From NCBI GenBank assembly GCA_012103505.1, contig WLWP01000002.1, forward strand, positions 372,001 to 436,000: a DNA stretch of 64,000 nt, in the 5' to 3' direction. The position numbers were made by a program, and so were the translations under genes. This stretch comes from Pseudomonadales bacterium. Its GTDB lineage: Bacteria; Pseudomonadota; Gammaproteobacteria; Pseudomonadales; Azotimanducaceae. Positions within the stretch are counted from its first letter, which is position 1; each line of letters starts with the position of its first letter. A model generated the notes under the pieces. The model did not search any database and had not been told where the DNA came from. It worked only from the letters and a program-made list of their open reading frames with translations. Positions 42,538 through 51,347 of the stretch are shown in pieces.

Positions 42538-43140
42538 ATGGCCTTACCGGAAAACGTTGCAAATGCCGTCAGCGAATTTCCACTGGAAGTAACGCTGGAC
42601 GATGGAGAAACCGTCGAAATTCGCGTTGCTGAAAAGAAAGCTGCAGAAGCCATTCTCAAATTCGCAACAAATCTCGACGAACAAGATTTGTTATTTTTGC
42701 GCGTCGACATCACCGAACCGAAGGTGGTTGAAAACTGGCTCAAGAATGTCAAAAAAGGCGAAACGCTGTCACTCCTTGCATGGCGCGGAGAGGATGTTGT
42801 GGGTTACGGCACGGTTGATCGTAATAGCGCTCGCTGGACGCACAGGGTTGGCGAGATTCGTGTCAACGTCGCACCAGAGCTCCGGGGTCAAGGTTTAGGT
42901 CGACAATTGACCGGCAAAATCTTCGACATCGCACGACGCTTAGACCTCAAAAAACTGACTGCCAATATGACGCCAGATCAGATCGGTGCCCAAGCAGCAT
43001 TCACGCGACTCGGCTTCCGTCCTGAAGCCCTACTCGCCGACTACATTGAGGACCGCAGTGGCGAAACACATGATTTGGTGATCATGTCATACGATATTGA
43101 CGGACTTAACGGGCAAATCGACTCGCCGTTGAAGCTCTAG
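42538..43140 (+). CDS. GNAT-family acetyltransferase
   Basis: 200 residues. The acetyl-CoA-binding motif A is VNVAPELRGQGLGRQLTGKIF (about 116-136), followed by the GFRPEALLADYIEDRSGETHDLVIMSY block typical of ribosomal-protein- or small-molecule-modifying GNATs. It starts 26 bases after the WS/DGAT gene with GGAG as RBS, so probably the same operon. Acceptor unknown. Confidence 0.85.
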   Translation: MALPENVANAVSEFPLEVTLDDGETVEIRVAEKKAAEAILKFATNLDEQDLLFLRVDITEPKVVENWLKNVKKGETLSLLAWRGEDVVGYGTVDRNSARWTHRVGEIRVNVAPELRGQGLGRQLTGKIFDIARRLDLKKLTANMTPDQIGAQAAFTRLGFRPEALLADYIEDRSGETHDLVIMSYDIDGLNGQIDSPLKL

Positions 43141-43311
43141 AATAAAGCGCAACGCACCAATGCAGGCCACGTAAGACTATTTCATTGCACCAATGTCACC
43201 CATTTATGTAAAACTACTTACCATATAATTCGATAATTAGTACATAAACCCCGATTAATGGCTATTTTTCTACTTGCAATCACGAATGCTGTACTGCACA
43301 ATTGTTTTCAT

Positions 43312-43324
43312 TGTGCGGTGCACA
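43312..43324. promoter_or_regulatory. TGTGC-GGT-GCACA dyad, candidate PhaR box of the phasin gene
   Basis: The core TGC-N3-GCA lies 74 bases upstream of the phasin ATG. Known PhaR sites in other bacteria have the form CTGC-N3-GCAG. Two further copies precede the hydrolase-phaR unit (45213, 45320). Confidence 0.5.
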
Positions 43325-43342
43325 CAAAGCACCAACCTAATT

Positions 43343-43367
43343 TTGAACATTCAATTTGAACGTTCAA
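43343..43367. promoter_or_regulatory. Twin TTGAACRTTCAA palindromes before the phasin gene
   Basis: TTGAACATTCAA (43343-43354, one mismatch) and TTGAACGTTCAA (43356-43367, perfect) lie side by side, 30 bases before the phasin ATG. Probably an operator for a second regulator; the protein is unknown. Confidence 0.45.
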
Positions 43368-43397
43368 TAGAAAATACAACGAACTAGAGGAGCAGTT

Positions 43398-43748
43398 ATG
43401 AATCCGTTTGAAAAGCAGATAGAGCTGGGTCGCGAATTGATGGAACTCAACACTCAGTGGTTCCAAAAAATTACCGAATTTGATGCGACCAACTTGCAAA
43501 AGTACGTTGAGATGAACCAAGAGTTCGCCTCTCGTCTACCTGAAGTAAAAGACGTGCAAACCTTTGCAGAACTACAGCGTGAGTACGGTGAGACTTTGTG
43601 GTCAGCCACACAGAACGCATTTCAAGCTCGCGGTGAGCTACTGCGCGAAGCTGTAGAAGCAAATGGCGATGTCGTTAAGACCGCGTTCAACACAGACGCG
43701 GCTCCAGAATTGAAAGCCGAGGAGAAAGTCGAAGAAAAAGCTGCATAA
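43398..43748 (+). CDS. Phasin
   Basis: 116 residues, almost entirely helical and amphipathic, with the phasin-like EKQIELGRELMELNTQWFQKITEFDATNLQKY and an acidic Lys/Glu/Ala tail. Phasins coat polyhydroxyalkanoate granules. RBS AGAGGAGCAG. It has its own terminator downstream and a promoter region with several dyads, consistent with strong, regulated expression. Confidence 0.82.
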   Translation: MNPFEKQIELGRELMELNTQWFQKITEFDATNLQKYVEMNQEFASRLPEVKDVQTFAELQREYGETLWSATQNAFQARGELLREAVEANGDVVKTAFNTDAAPELKAEEKVEEKAA

Positions 43749-43770
43749 AGCTCTTTCTTAAGACTAGAAA

Positions 43771-43797
43771 AACCCGTGCAACGCACGGGTTTTTTTA
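43771..43797 (+). terminator. Rho-independent terminator of the phasin gene
   Basis: Perfect 9-bp stem AACCCGTGC/GCACGGGTT with AAC loop, followed by a run of T from 43790. It lies 22 bases after the phasin stop. On the other strand it also faces the end of the acyltransferase gene. Confidence 0.92.
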
Positions 43798-43805
43798 TGT
43801 GTGAC

Positions 43806-44792
43806 TTAGGCTTCCGAATCGATACCAAGTACTTCGTTGTGCTTAGCGAGCATCGCCTGATAGATCTGCTCTGTTGCCTCTGGGACTGACGTCGTTTCAT
43901 CAAAGTACAGCGGCGCCAAAACATGTGCGGCGACGGGACCCGGCACAGACTCTTTGGATCCTGGCGGACGTATCGCCTGTAGCCCTTCAAGATAGATGGG
44001 AACTACCGGCGCGCCTGTCTGCGTCGCCAAGATTGATACCCCATGTTTAAACCGCGAGAGCTTGCGGCCGCGAGCGCGTGTTCCCTCTGGGAAAAGCATC
44101 AAGTTTGCCCCCTGTTCGAGGAGCCACTTCGGGTAATCCAATGAACGGGATCCGCCGCCGCGCTGTATCGGATATGTACCTAACGCCAAGGACACGTACC
44201 AAGGTTGCAGCGTAATCTCTTTGCGCCCGCGCAAGAACCATCTATCAGCAGCCGCACCTATATATAGGTTGGTCCGTATGCTCCATGGCACCGCCTTCAT
44301 CAAGCAATACTGGTCGTAGTGGCTGGCATGATTGGCGACGACAATGCACGGCCCTTTAATCCCGTTGAAATTCTCCCGCCCCAGAACCGCGTGATTCGTA
44401 AAGAATTTTCGGCCGTAGCGGCCATAGTTATAGTCGTAGAGTAGAAAGCGCGCCGCACGCGCCCACCACTGGATCTGCCATTTGTGCGGACCCGCTGTGC
44501 GGATCTCTTGTTTAAGGAGTCGCTCAAACAGCGGCAGTTCAAGGGCAGGCAAGATCGCTGTATCTGCAGTCACGCTCCACTCTTGTGCGAGCGTTGCACG
44601 GTAGGCCAAAAAATTGCTGGGGGCTTCGATGATGTAGCACTGATCCCAGACACCCAGCAACCGATAAGACGCGATGACTTTGGCCTCCCATCGCTCCAGT
44701 CCGGCCACGATGCCTTCTAACGCTGCGGCGTTGTCGCTAATGGCGCGCAACCCCTCAGAGTGGTCGCGCATGAGGAGAATGTACTGGCCCAT
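43806..44792 (-). CDS. PlsC-type acyltransferase with N-terminal GYD-like domain
   Basis: 328 residues. Residues 1-95 (GQYILLMRDHSEGLRAI, GVWDQCYIIEAPSN, TADTAILPALELPLFERLL) follow the pattern of the free GYD protein encoded just upstream. Residues about 105-328 are a lysophospholipid acyltransferase: HX4D motif NHASHYD (His155, Asp160), RWFLRGR, FPEGTRA (234-240) and VVPIYLEGL. It should acylate a glycerolipid or related alcohol at the membrane. The fusion of a small ligand-binding domain to PlsC is unusual. Confidence 0.82.
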   Translation of the reverse strand: MGQYILLMRDHSEGLRAISDNAAALEGIVAGLERWEAKVIASYRLLGVWDQCYIIEAPSNFLAYRATLAQEWSVTADTAILPALELPLFERLLKQEIRTAGPHKWQIQWWARAARFLLYDYNYGRYGRKFFTNHAVLGRENFNGIKGPCIVVANHASHYDQYCLMKAVPWSIRTNLYIGAAADRWFLRGRKEITLQPWYVSLALGTYPIQRGGGSRSLDYPKWLLEQGANLMLFPEGTRARGRKLSRFKHGVSILATQTGAPVVPIYLEGLQAIRPPGSKESVPGPVAAHVLAPLYFDETTSVPEATEQIYQAMLAKHNEVLGIDSEA

Positions 44793-44806
44793 CTCTAAGT
44801 CGGACC

Positions 44807-45109
44807 TTAAGTCTTAGGCGGCGCCGCAGACATCAGCGTCACAAATTCATCAATACTAACTGCGGGTAACGTGACAATTTTGATGGTGCCGCGCGCGCCT
44901 AGCTCCATCGAGATTCTCGCCATCACCTCGTTGCTCGGTGCTTCGATGACGTTAACGAAATCATAACCGCCCAGTGTGGCGAACTGGTAGGTCACTCGCC
45001 CACCCATTTCCTCCAACTCTTTATTCACCTCCTGCAATCGCTCAGGTCGGCTTTTCAACGTCTTGCGTCCTTCATCAGTCAAAGTACTGAGCATGATATA
45101 ACTCGCCAT
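44807..45109 (-). CDS. GYD-domain protein
   Basis: 100 residues from ATG 45109 with RBS AGGGGAGTG; the longer frame is unsupported. GGYDFVNVIEAPSNEVMARI is the GYD-domain signature, with the ferredoxin-like YIMLSTLTDEGRKTL start. Encoded 14 bases upstream of the acyltransferase that carries a related domain. Ligand unknown. Confidence 0.85.
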   Translation of the reverse strand: MASYIMLSTLTDEGRKTLKSRPERLQEVNKELEEMGGRVTYQFATLGGYDFVNVIEAPSNEVMARISMELGARGTIKIVTLPAVSIDEFVTLMSAAPPKT

Positions 45110-45212
45110 AACACTCCCCTGAAAGTCAGTCGATCTAGCTCCATAGTCACCCAATAACTGGCCCTATTCAACCACCCAGCTCAGTCACTCACGATGGTGG
45201 GAGGTTCTAGTG

Positions 45213-45223
45213 TTGCAACGCAA
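45213..45223. promoter_or_regulatory. TTGC-AAC-GCAA dyad, candidate PhaR box 1
   Basis: Part of the 15-bp dyad TGTTGC-AAC-GCAACA, 182 bases upstream of the GTG of the hydrolase-phaR unit and about 100 bases upstream of the divergent GYD gene. Same TGC-N3-GCA core as the phasin site. Confidence 0.5.
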
Positions 45224-45319
45224 CATATTTGGGTAGGGGGGTAACACCACAAACGCCGAATAGCCTGTTTCACCTCCGATTTCAACAATTTTCCTCAAAA
45301 AACCTACAAAAAAGCCATA

Positions 45320-45330
45320 TTGCGTCGCAA
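45320..45330. promoter_or_regulatory. TTGC-GTC-GCAA dyad, candidate PhaR box 2
   Basis: A second perfect TTGC-N3-GCAA dyad 107 bases after box 1 and 65 bases before the GTG of the hydrolase gene, in the position expected for autorepression of the unit containing phaR. Confidence 0.5.
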
Positions 45331-45394
45331 CATTCTTGTTGACTCAAATGGAAGGCACATACACACTCAGGGAGTCTTCAAGGGCCGAGGTACC

Positions 45395-46240
45395 GTGGCA
45401 CAGACTAACGAACAATCCGATTTTTCTGGCAATCGCAGTGACGATTCGGGATCGCGAACATCGAAACTCGCGGGTCCAGGGATGCTCGATTCGCTGACAG
45501 AGCTGCCACGGACCTTGTTCGAAGTCAGCATGCTGACGACGCAATGGGCATCTCTCATGCGCGAAGCACCCGAAGCCCAACCCCATCCTGTTATGATTCT
45601 ACCGGGGTTCAGTGCTGGCGATAGCTCTACAGTGATGTTGCGCCGGTTTCTCACCCAACTTGGCTACAAGCCACTGCCCTGGCTTCAAGGTGTTAACACA
45701 GGCCACCCCAGATTACTTGAAGCAGCGATGATTCGTTTCTATCGCCTCAGTCACTCTATGGGCACCAAAATCAGCTTGGTCGGCCAGAGCTTGGGTGGTG
45801 TCTACGCACGCGAGATCGCCAAACAGTTTCCGGACGCGGTTCGTTCCGTTATCACTCTAGGCAGCCCTTACGGCGCCACCGAAACTGGCTCAACCAATCC
45901 GTTAGTGGAAAAGTTATTCGAGCGTATGTCAGGCTTAACCGTCGAAGAGTTAAGAGCGATGATGCCTAGCGCACGAGAAAGTGCACCTCTCGCAATGCCC
46001 ACAACTTCCGTCTACAGCAAAGCAGACGGGGTTGTCGGATGGGAAACGTGTATCGAGCCGGAGTCTCCAACAAGCGAGAACATTCGCGTGTGGGGCAGTC
46101 ACAGTGGTATGGGAATGAATCCCGATGTATTCAGAATCGTCGCCGATCGTCTCGCTCAAGATCCCGAATCGTGGCAGCCATTCAAAGCCGACCGCACTTG
46201 TCTGAAACTCATTTACCCACCGACAGACAAACGTGCATAA
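45395..46240 (+). CDS. Alpha/beta hydrolase upstream of phaR
   Basis: 281 residues from GTG 45395, preceded by GCCGAGG; longer starts run through non-conserved sequence and a putative operator. MILPGFSAGDSST is the oxyanion region, GQSLGG (about 150) the nucleophile elbow, YSKADGVVGWETC the acid region and WGSHSGMGMNP the His. It overlaps phaR by 8 bases, so the two are coupled. Perhaps an acyl-ester or PHA-oligomer hydrolase (inference from context). Confidence 0.78.
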   Translation: MAQTNEQSDFSGNRSDDSGSRTSKLAGPGMLDSLTELPRTLFEVSMLTTQWASLMREAPEAQPHPVMILPGFSAGDSSTVMLRRFLTQLGYKPLPWLQGVNTGHPRLLEAAMIRFYRLSHSMGTKISLVGQSLGGVYAREIAKQFPDAVRSVITLGSPYGATETGSTNPLVEKLFERMSGLTVEELRAMMPSARESAPLAMPTTSVYSKADGVVGWETCIEPESPTSENIRVWGSHSGMGMNPDVFRIVADRLAQDPESWQPFKADRTCLKLIYPPTDKRA

Positions 46241-46646
46241 ACTTAAGAAATATCCCAATCGTCGCTTGTACAACACGACGGAAAGCAAGTACGTCACGAT
46301 CGACGACGTGCGCGACATCATCACTAAGGGTGAGAGTATTGAAGTCGTCGACAGTAAGGACGACGAAGACATCACACGATCAGTTCTACTGCAAATTCTT
46401 GCCGAACAAGAGAGCAGTGGCCACGGGACTGTCCTCACAAATAGGGTCATCGAGCAAATGATTCGCTTCTATGGCGATCAGCTCGGTGCGGTTGCCGCTC
46501 GCTACATCGAACAAAGCGTTGTCACCTTCTTAAACCATCAAGATCAGATGCGGGCGCACTTGAAGCAGCTCAACGACCTGAATCCAATGAATATGATGAA
46601 ACAGGTGTTCGACCCTCCAGCACCCACGCCCAAAAAGCCCGAGTAG
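46233..46646 (+). CDS. phaR: Polyhydroxyalkanoate synthesis regulator PhaR
   Basis: 137 residues from a GTG. The N-terminal DNA-binding domain KKYPNRRLYNTTESKYVTIDD (residues 4-24) is diagnostic, followed by the PHB-accumulation domain (DITRSVLLQILAEQE, VTNRVIEQMIRFYG, YIEQSVVTFLNHQDQ). PhaR binds DNA and PHA granules and represses phasin genes until polymer accumulates. The nearby TGC-N3-GCA dyads are candidate targets. Confidence 0.93.
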   Translation: MHKLKKYPNRRLYNTTESKYVTIDDVRDIITKGESIEVVDSKDDEDITRSVLLQILAEQESSGHGTVLTNRVIEQMIRFYGDQLGAVAARYIEQSVVTFLNHQDQMRAHLKQLNDLNPMNMMKQVFDPPAPTPKKPE

Positions 46647-46653
46647 ACGCTGA

Positions 46654-47577
46654 ATGAAGAGTTTCGCGCTCGCAGCGAGTGATGGCGTTGACGTTGCTTG
46701 CTACCACCGGCCAACCGCTGCACCACGGGCTGTCGTTCACATTGCTCACGGCATGGGTGAGCACGCCCAACGATACGATTGGGTTGGCGAACAATTCGCG
46801 CTCGCTGGACTCGCCACATATGCCAACGATCATCGCGGCCATGGCCAAACTGGTAGCGCAGGAACTGACCAAGCTCAAGGTTACTTCGGTCCAGACGGCT
46901 GGAATCGAGTTGTTGCAGACGCCTACGAACTAAACCAACACATACGTGCGAACCACCCTGATGTACCGGTTATCTTGTTAGGCCACAGCATGGGGTCCAT
47001 GCTGGCACAGCACTACATAACACGACATGGCAGCTCGATCGATGGGCTTATCTTATCGGGATCGCCTGGTTTCAAAGCGAAATCGCGCAACCCGATTCCT
47101 GGTTGGATTCTGGGTTTCGAGACGCGCCGCGTCGGTATATCCGGTCAAAGCCCACTCATGCAAAAACTCCTGTTCAGTAGCGCAAACAACGACTTTTCAT
47201 CTGAAACGGCTACGGGATTTGAATGGTTGTCGCGAGACCAGAGTCAGGTGGATCTGTACGTGCAAGACAAAAACTGTGGGTTCGTTATCGCGACTGGCTC
47301 GTTGCGAGACTTACAGGCCGGCGCTGCGGTTGCCGCGGACGCCGCCCACCTCGCCTGCATCCCCAAATCACTGCCAACCCTGGTTTTTTCCGGCCGTAAG
47401 GATCCAGTACATAATGGTGGCGCTGACGTAGAACGGATGGTTGCAGCTTACAAAGACACCGGGCTAACGCAGGTACAACTGCGGTGGTACGCGGATGGTC
47501 GGCATGAAATGCTCAACGAGACCAACCGCGACGTCGTCGTCACAGACCTACTGCAGTGGTTAGAGACGCTTAGCTAG
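46654..47577 (+). CDS. Alpha/beta hydrolase, monoacylglycerol-lipase-like
   Basis: 307 residues. HIAHGMGEHAQRYD is the oxyanion region, NDHRGHGQTG the following loop, GHSMGSMLAQ the nucleophile elbow (about 113), FSGRKDPVHNGG the acid and DGRHEMLNE the His. This set is typical of the lysophospholipase/monoglyceride lipase group (hydrolase 4). Seven bases after phaR, convergent with phaC (4-base overlap). Confidence 0.88.
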   Translation: MKSFALAASDGVDVACYHRPTAAPRAVVHIAHGMGEHAQRYDWVGEQFALAGLATYANDHRGHGQTGSAGTDQAQGYFGPDGWNRVVADAYELNQHIRANHPDVPVILLGHSMGSMLAQHYITRHGSSIDGLILSGSPGFKAKSRNPIPGWILGFETRRVGISGQSPLMQKLLFSSANNDFSSETATGFEWLSRDQSQVDLYVQDKNCGFVIATGSLRDLQAGAAVAADAAHLACIPKSLPTLVFSGRKDPVHNGGADVERMVAAYKDTGLTQVQLRWYADGRHEMLNETNRDVVVTDLLQWLETLS

Positions 47578-48668
47578 ACAGATCTGTCTGCTAACCAAGC
47601 TCCGACCCGAGGCCACATCCGTTTGGCGGCATTTGGTCCAGCTATTAAGCTGACATGGCCGCCCTTCAAAAGGACTTCTTCTTTGTCCGTGGAACCCACA
47701 AGCTCGAGCAGCTTCTCCGTTGAGCCTCGTGGTGCAAGGTGATCATGTTCGGCGACACAACTCATCAACGGTACTTTGATTTTTTCAAGCGCCGCCTTCT
47801 TACCGTCCACAATCAGCTCTCCCGTAAACAGCTTGTTACCCCATTGCAGCTCTTTAGTCGTTTCCCTGACATATTCTCCCGCCAACGGTAGCGTTTCGTC
47901 ACCCCAACGCAGCATCGCGCGATAACTCTCGACGAAGTCATCATCAAGCATGTTGTCCCAGTAACGGAGCTGGCCTGCCAATCTCTGCGCCGGCCTTTGC
48001 ATTTCGAACATTTGCGTGACAGTACCCGAAGACAAGACACCGACAGTATCGACAAGCTGGTCCACATCGAAGTACTGCGGGTCATTCCAGACCTGCGATA
48101 TACCCATGCGATGAAAATCCACAGGCGTTGTCAAACAGACTAGATTCTTAAGTGGCCCATCCGGATTGGTCGCCGCGTAGATGAGCGACAGAACGCCACC
48201 CATGCAATACCCGATGATATTTACGTCTTCCTCACCGCTTTCTTTTTGGATCTTCTCGATACAGGTCGGGATGAAGTCTTGGGTGTAATCCTTGAGCGTT
48301 AAGCCTCGCTCCGCCTGGGTCGGAGGTGCCCAGTCCAACACGTAGACATCGAATCCCTGTTTCAACATGTATTCGATCATGCTTCTACCAGGCGCGAGGT
48401 CAAAGACGTAGGACTTATTGGTCGTTGCCATCACGAGCAATACTGGTACGCGGTAAACCTCTTCACACATCGGTTCATAGTGATACAAACGCAGCGTTCC
48501 CCGCGTATAAATCGTCTCTTTCGGGGTTAGACCAACCGGTTGTGGTGGTGCGTTAGCGAGCTCAACACTTTTCTTGCCTCGAGCAATCGCCTGCTCAACA
48601 AAATCACGGACGTCGCCCTGTAGATCTTCTAGATTTGGTACACCCATTCCCGATGGTATGTCACTCAT
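47574..48668 (-). CDS. phaC: Poly(3-hydroxyalkanoate) synthase, class III/IV PhaC subunit
   Basis: 364 residues, the usual length of class III/IV PhaC. The lipase-like box is GYCMGG with nucleophile Cys155; Asp309 (AEHDHLAP) and His338 (KGGHVSL) complete the triad at the spacing seen in the Allochromatium enzyme. It polymerises 3-hydroxyacyl-CoA. The start overlaps the small subunit stop (TAATG), fitting a heteromeric synthase. Confidence 0.94.
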   Translation of the reverse strand: MSDIPSGMGVPNLEDLQGDVRDFVEQAIARGKKSVELANAPPQPVGLTPKETIYTRGTLRLYHYEPMCEEVYRVPVLLVMATTNKSYVFDLAPGRSMIEYMLKQGFDVYVLDWAPPTQAERGLTLKDYTQDFIPTCIEKIQKESGEEDVNIIGYCMGGVLSLIYAATNPDGPLKNLVCLTTPVDFHRMGISQVWNDPQYFDVDQLVDTVGVLSSGTVTQMFEMQRPAQRLAGQLRYWDNMLDDDFVESYRAMLRWGDETLPLAGEYVRETTKELQWGNKLFTGELIVDGKKAALEKIKVPLMSCVAEHDHLAPRGSTEKLLELVGSTDKEEVLLKGGHVSLIAGPNAAKRMWPRVGAWLADRSV

Positions 48669-49063
48669 TAGCTTTCCTCCGGAGTTTGCGGTGGTTTGCG
48701 GGTTCGAGCTGGCTTATTGCGCTTCGCCGGTGGCTCGTCATTTAGAACCAGTTTGTCCTCGATGCGCTCCATCCGCCGATCAAGTTGGCGGACAGCTTCG
48801 GCTAACTGCAAGACGTCATCGCGGGTCGGCATGTTCAGAGTGGCCAACTGCTGCGCCATGTTGTCAGTGACGCCCTTTTGATAAGTGAGTTGCGCCTTCT
48901 GCATTTCATTCATAGCTTGGCTATAAGCTTCTGTGCCCATGACCTGATTGGCAAACGCGTCAAAATTGCGTTCCCACTCGGTAACCATGCCACTAAATGA
49001 TTGACCCATTGGATTAGGTATTGAGCTACCTGCACCTTTGTCCGTCTTCTTCTCTTCCGACAT
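48668..49063 (-). CDS. Small PhaE/PhaR-like subunit of PHA synthase
   Basis: 131 residues from ATG 49063 behind a strong GGAGGAGG RBS. The segment MPTRDDVLQLAEAVRQLDRRMERIEDKL matches the conserved C-terminal part of PhaE and of the class IV small subunit. It is far shorter than typical PhaE (about 350 residues). The Lys/Arg/Pro-rich tail (PPAKRNKPARTRKPPQ) is unusual. Coupled to phaC by one-base overlap. Confidence 0.75.
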   Translation of the reverse strand: MSEEKKTDKGAGSSIPNPMGQSFSGMVTEWERNFDAFANQVMGTEAYSQAMNEMQKAQLTYQKGVTDNMAQQLATLNMPTRDDVLQLAEAVRQLDRRMERIEDKLVLNDEPPAKRNKPARTRKPPQTPEES

Positions 49064-49079
49064 AGCGACCTCCTCCGAT

Positions 49080-50516
49080 TTACTGCGCATCTTCAGCATG
49101 CGTCCTTAGTTCATCAAGCGCTTGGCTTGCCAAATCGCGAAACATCTCAACATCTGACATCAGACGAGGATCCGCGGTGAATACAAAGTTCAGTCGCCCA
49201 TTGTAACTACCGACACTCGCCCCGAACCCCAAGTTACCACCGAGCATAAGGGTGCCAAAGGAATTTTCAACGCGACAACCTGCTATGTACTGCTTCCAAT
49301 TCGGACCAGGCACATTGGTACAAGTAAAATTGAACCCCAATTGCTGTGGCCGAGACCCCTCAAGGCCCGGTACAACTGGCAATGGTGCGCGCGCAGCGGC
49401 AACCGTTGGATCCCACTGTGTGCCAACACTCAGAGTCTGTGCCATGGCAATCGGGGGTACGTTTGGCTGCAGCTGCTGCATTTGATCTAGAATCGATGCC
49501 TCATCCCTATTCTTTATATCGCCAAGTTCAGTCCTGACAAGCTCATATCGCTCGTCGATCGGCATCGGTTCAGCTTTTACCAACGGAAACATCGCTGAAA
49601 CCCTATTGCCACCCATCGCTAACGGATCGTCATCTTCACCCCTAACATTCACGGGGCACATAAGACGTAAATACTGATCGTCGACCTCTTCCTTCTTCTT
49701 AGCTAAGTATCGGGCTGCGGCTTCGGCGACAATCGTTACCGCGATGTCGTTTAACGTCCCACCTAGCGCCGTGCGTACCGGTTTGAATTTGGATAACTTG
49801 AGATCGAACCGCGCCATCGATCTCTTCGGCCCGACCAAGCTCGCATTCCATGGAGCCTGTAAAACAGGCTTAGACATGCGTTGGAGCAATGACGCGCCTT
49901 TACTACCCAAGGAGACTAACGATTGCGCCCCTTCGGCCAATTGTTGGACCTGGCCAAAACCCGATTGAGCATTTTCCGTTGCTGCTTCCTGCCAGAGTTC
50001 AAAGGAAGAGGGTGCCGACTCTGGTCGCCACTTTTCGGGGGCTTCTGGTGCCTCAGTGTCCGGTTCTGGGTCAGTCAGTACAGTTGACATCGCAACCGCC
50101 GTCGCACCATCCATAAAGGCATGGTGTCCCATCTGCACAATCAGGGTTTTACCTTCGACATTCTCGATCACATAGTGCAACCAGAGTGGTCTTGCTCGGT
50201 CCAGTAGAGGCTCACCTAACTCCAGACCAATCTCGATCGCACGATCTAACTTTGTGTTTGCAGAGACTTCATGGCCACGAATGTGGTTCCCTAAATCAAA
50301 ATCCTGATCATCAATCCACCTAGGATGGGCAAGATTGAACGGTACAAACGCGAGCTTTTGGCGTAGTCGAGGCACCAAATGCAACCGGTCGGCATAGAAC
50401 TTCAGATACTGGTCACGACTTACCGACCCATCGAGAATGGAGAACACGACGCTATGCATCGGTCCACTCGCTGTTTCACCATATAGAAAGGATGCATCGT
50501 GCGCGGATAGTCGCAT
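49080..50516 (-). CDS. Wax ester synthase/diacylglycerol acyltransferase
   Basis: 478 residues of the WS/DGAT family with an intact catalytic motif HHAFMDG (His131, His132, Asp136, Gly137). The N-terminal FVPFNLAHPRWIDDQDFD and the C-terminal NVPGPNWKQYIAGCRVENSFGTLMLGGNLGFGASVGSYNG are family blocks. It should make wax esters or triacylglycerol from acyl-CoA. It lies upstream of phaE/phaC in the same operon, linking two storage lipids. Confidence 0.92.
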   Translation of the reverse strand: MRLSAHDASFLYGETASGPMHSVVFSILDGSVSRDQYLKFYADRLHLVPRLRQKLAFVPFNLAHPRWIDDQDFDLGNHIRGHEVSANTKLDRAIEIGLELGEPLLDRARPLWLHYVIENVEGKTLIVQMGHHAFMDGATAVAMSTVLTDPEPDTEAPEAPEKWRPESAPSSFELWQEAATENAQSGFGQVQQLAEGAQSLVSLGSKGASLLQRMSKPVLQAPWNASLVGPKRSMARFDLKLSKFKPVRTALGGTLNDIAVTIVAEAAARYLAKKKEEVDDQYLRLMCPVNVRGEDDDPLAMGGNRVSAMFPLVKAEPMPIDERYELVRTELGDIKNRDEASILDQMQQLQPNVPPIAMAQTLSVGTQWDPTVAAARAPLPVVPGLEGSRPQQLGFNFTCTNVPGPNWKQYIAGCRVENSFGTLMLGGNLGFGASVGSYNGRLNFVFTADPRLMSDVEMFRDLASQALDELRTHAEDAQ

Positions 50517-50564
50517 TAGAGACTCCTCAGTACGGATTCACCATTGTTGGGCAACCCCATCATG

Positions 50565-51347
50565 CTAGGCCGCTTCCTCATCGGCAACGACTTCTGCTGT
50601 TTGCACGCCTAAACGTGTCTGATGTGCTTGATTCATCGCGGCCTGGACCAAACCAGTCGCACTTTCAACATCCATACCCACACTGAATTGAATGGGTTCG
50701 AGAATATCCATGGAGACCGAGCCAGGCACCGTTTCGCGGCTACCCTTCGGGCGTAGCGCTCGCAACCCACCAAGATACAGAGGTATAACGGGCACCTGAT
50801 GGCGCAAAGCCAGTATCGTCGCCCCATGCTTAAACGCACCCAGCTCGGTACCCATCGCTCTCGTGCCTTCAGGGAACAATAGGATGTTGTGGCCGTTCTC
50901 CACCAACTCGCTAGCATATGACAGGGCGCCAAGGCCTCCGCCGCGCAGGATTGGGAACGTACCTAACACGAACGATTGATAGAGGGGGTTCAGTTCTTTT
51001 TTCTTTCGACCTTTAATAAACCAACGATCTTGCGCTGCACCATAAAATAGATCATCAGCAACATGATCTGGCAGTGCTGATTGGGTCAGTATCGTATCGA
51101 GGTGACTTGTGTGATTTGCCACATAAATGGCCGGACCGATCCGTTCCTCTAGGTGCGCGAGACCGGTGATCTCAATTTCGGTAAATGCTTCTGCCCAGCG
51201 AAGATAGGCATGGTGTTTTAGAGACTTGCGTAACAAACGAGCTACTCTTGACTGCTGAGCACCGTGGGGGCCCGCATATTTACTCGTGTCTTGCTCATAC
51301 AGCTTCGGCACTACCTTGTGTCGTTTGGGCAGCTGAGTGACGGTCAT
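50565..51347 (-). CDS. PlsC-type acyltransferase
   Basis: 260 residues from ATG 51347 with AAGGATAAG before it. HX4D motif NHTSHLD (His79, Asp84), RWFIKGRKKK, FPEGTRAMG (159-167) and VIPLYLGGLRALRPKG. Strongly similar in layout to the acyltransferase domain of the GYD fusion at 43806 (YGAAQDRWF/IGAAADRWF, FPILRGGG/YPIQRGGG), so the two are paralogues. Probably supplies acylated intermediates for neutral-lipid synthesis with the adjacent WS/DGAT. Confidence 0.88.
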   Translation of the reverse strand: MTVTQLPKRHKVVPKLYEQDTSKYAGPHGAQQSRVARLLRKSLKHHAYLRWAEAFTEIEITGLAHLEERIGPAIYVANHTSHLDTILTQSALPDHVADDLFYGAAQDRWFIKGRKKKELNPLYQSFVLGTFPILRGGGLGALSYASELVENGHNILLFPEGTRAMGTELGAFKHGATILALRHQVPVIPLYLGGLRALRPKGSRETVPGSVSMDILEPIQFSVGMDVESATGLVQAAMNQAHQTRLGVQTAEVVADEEAA

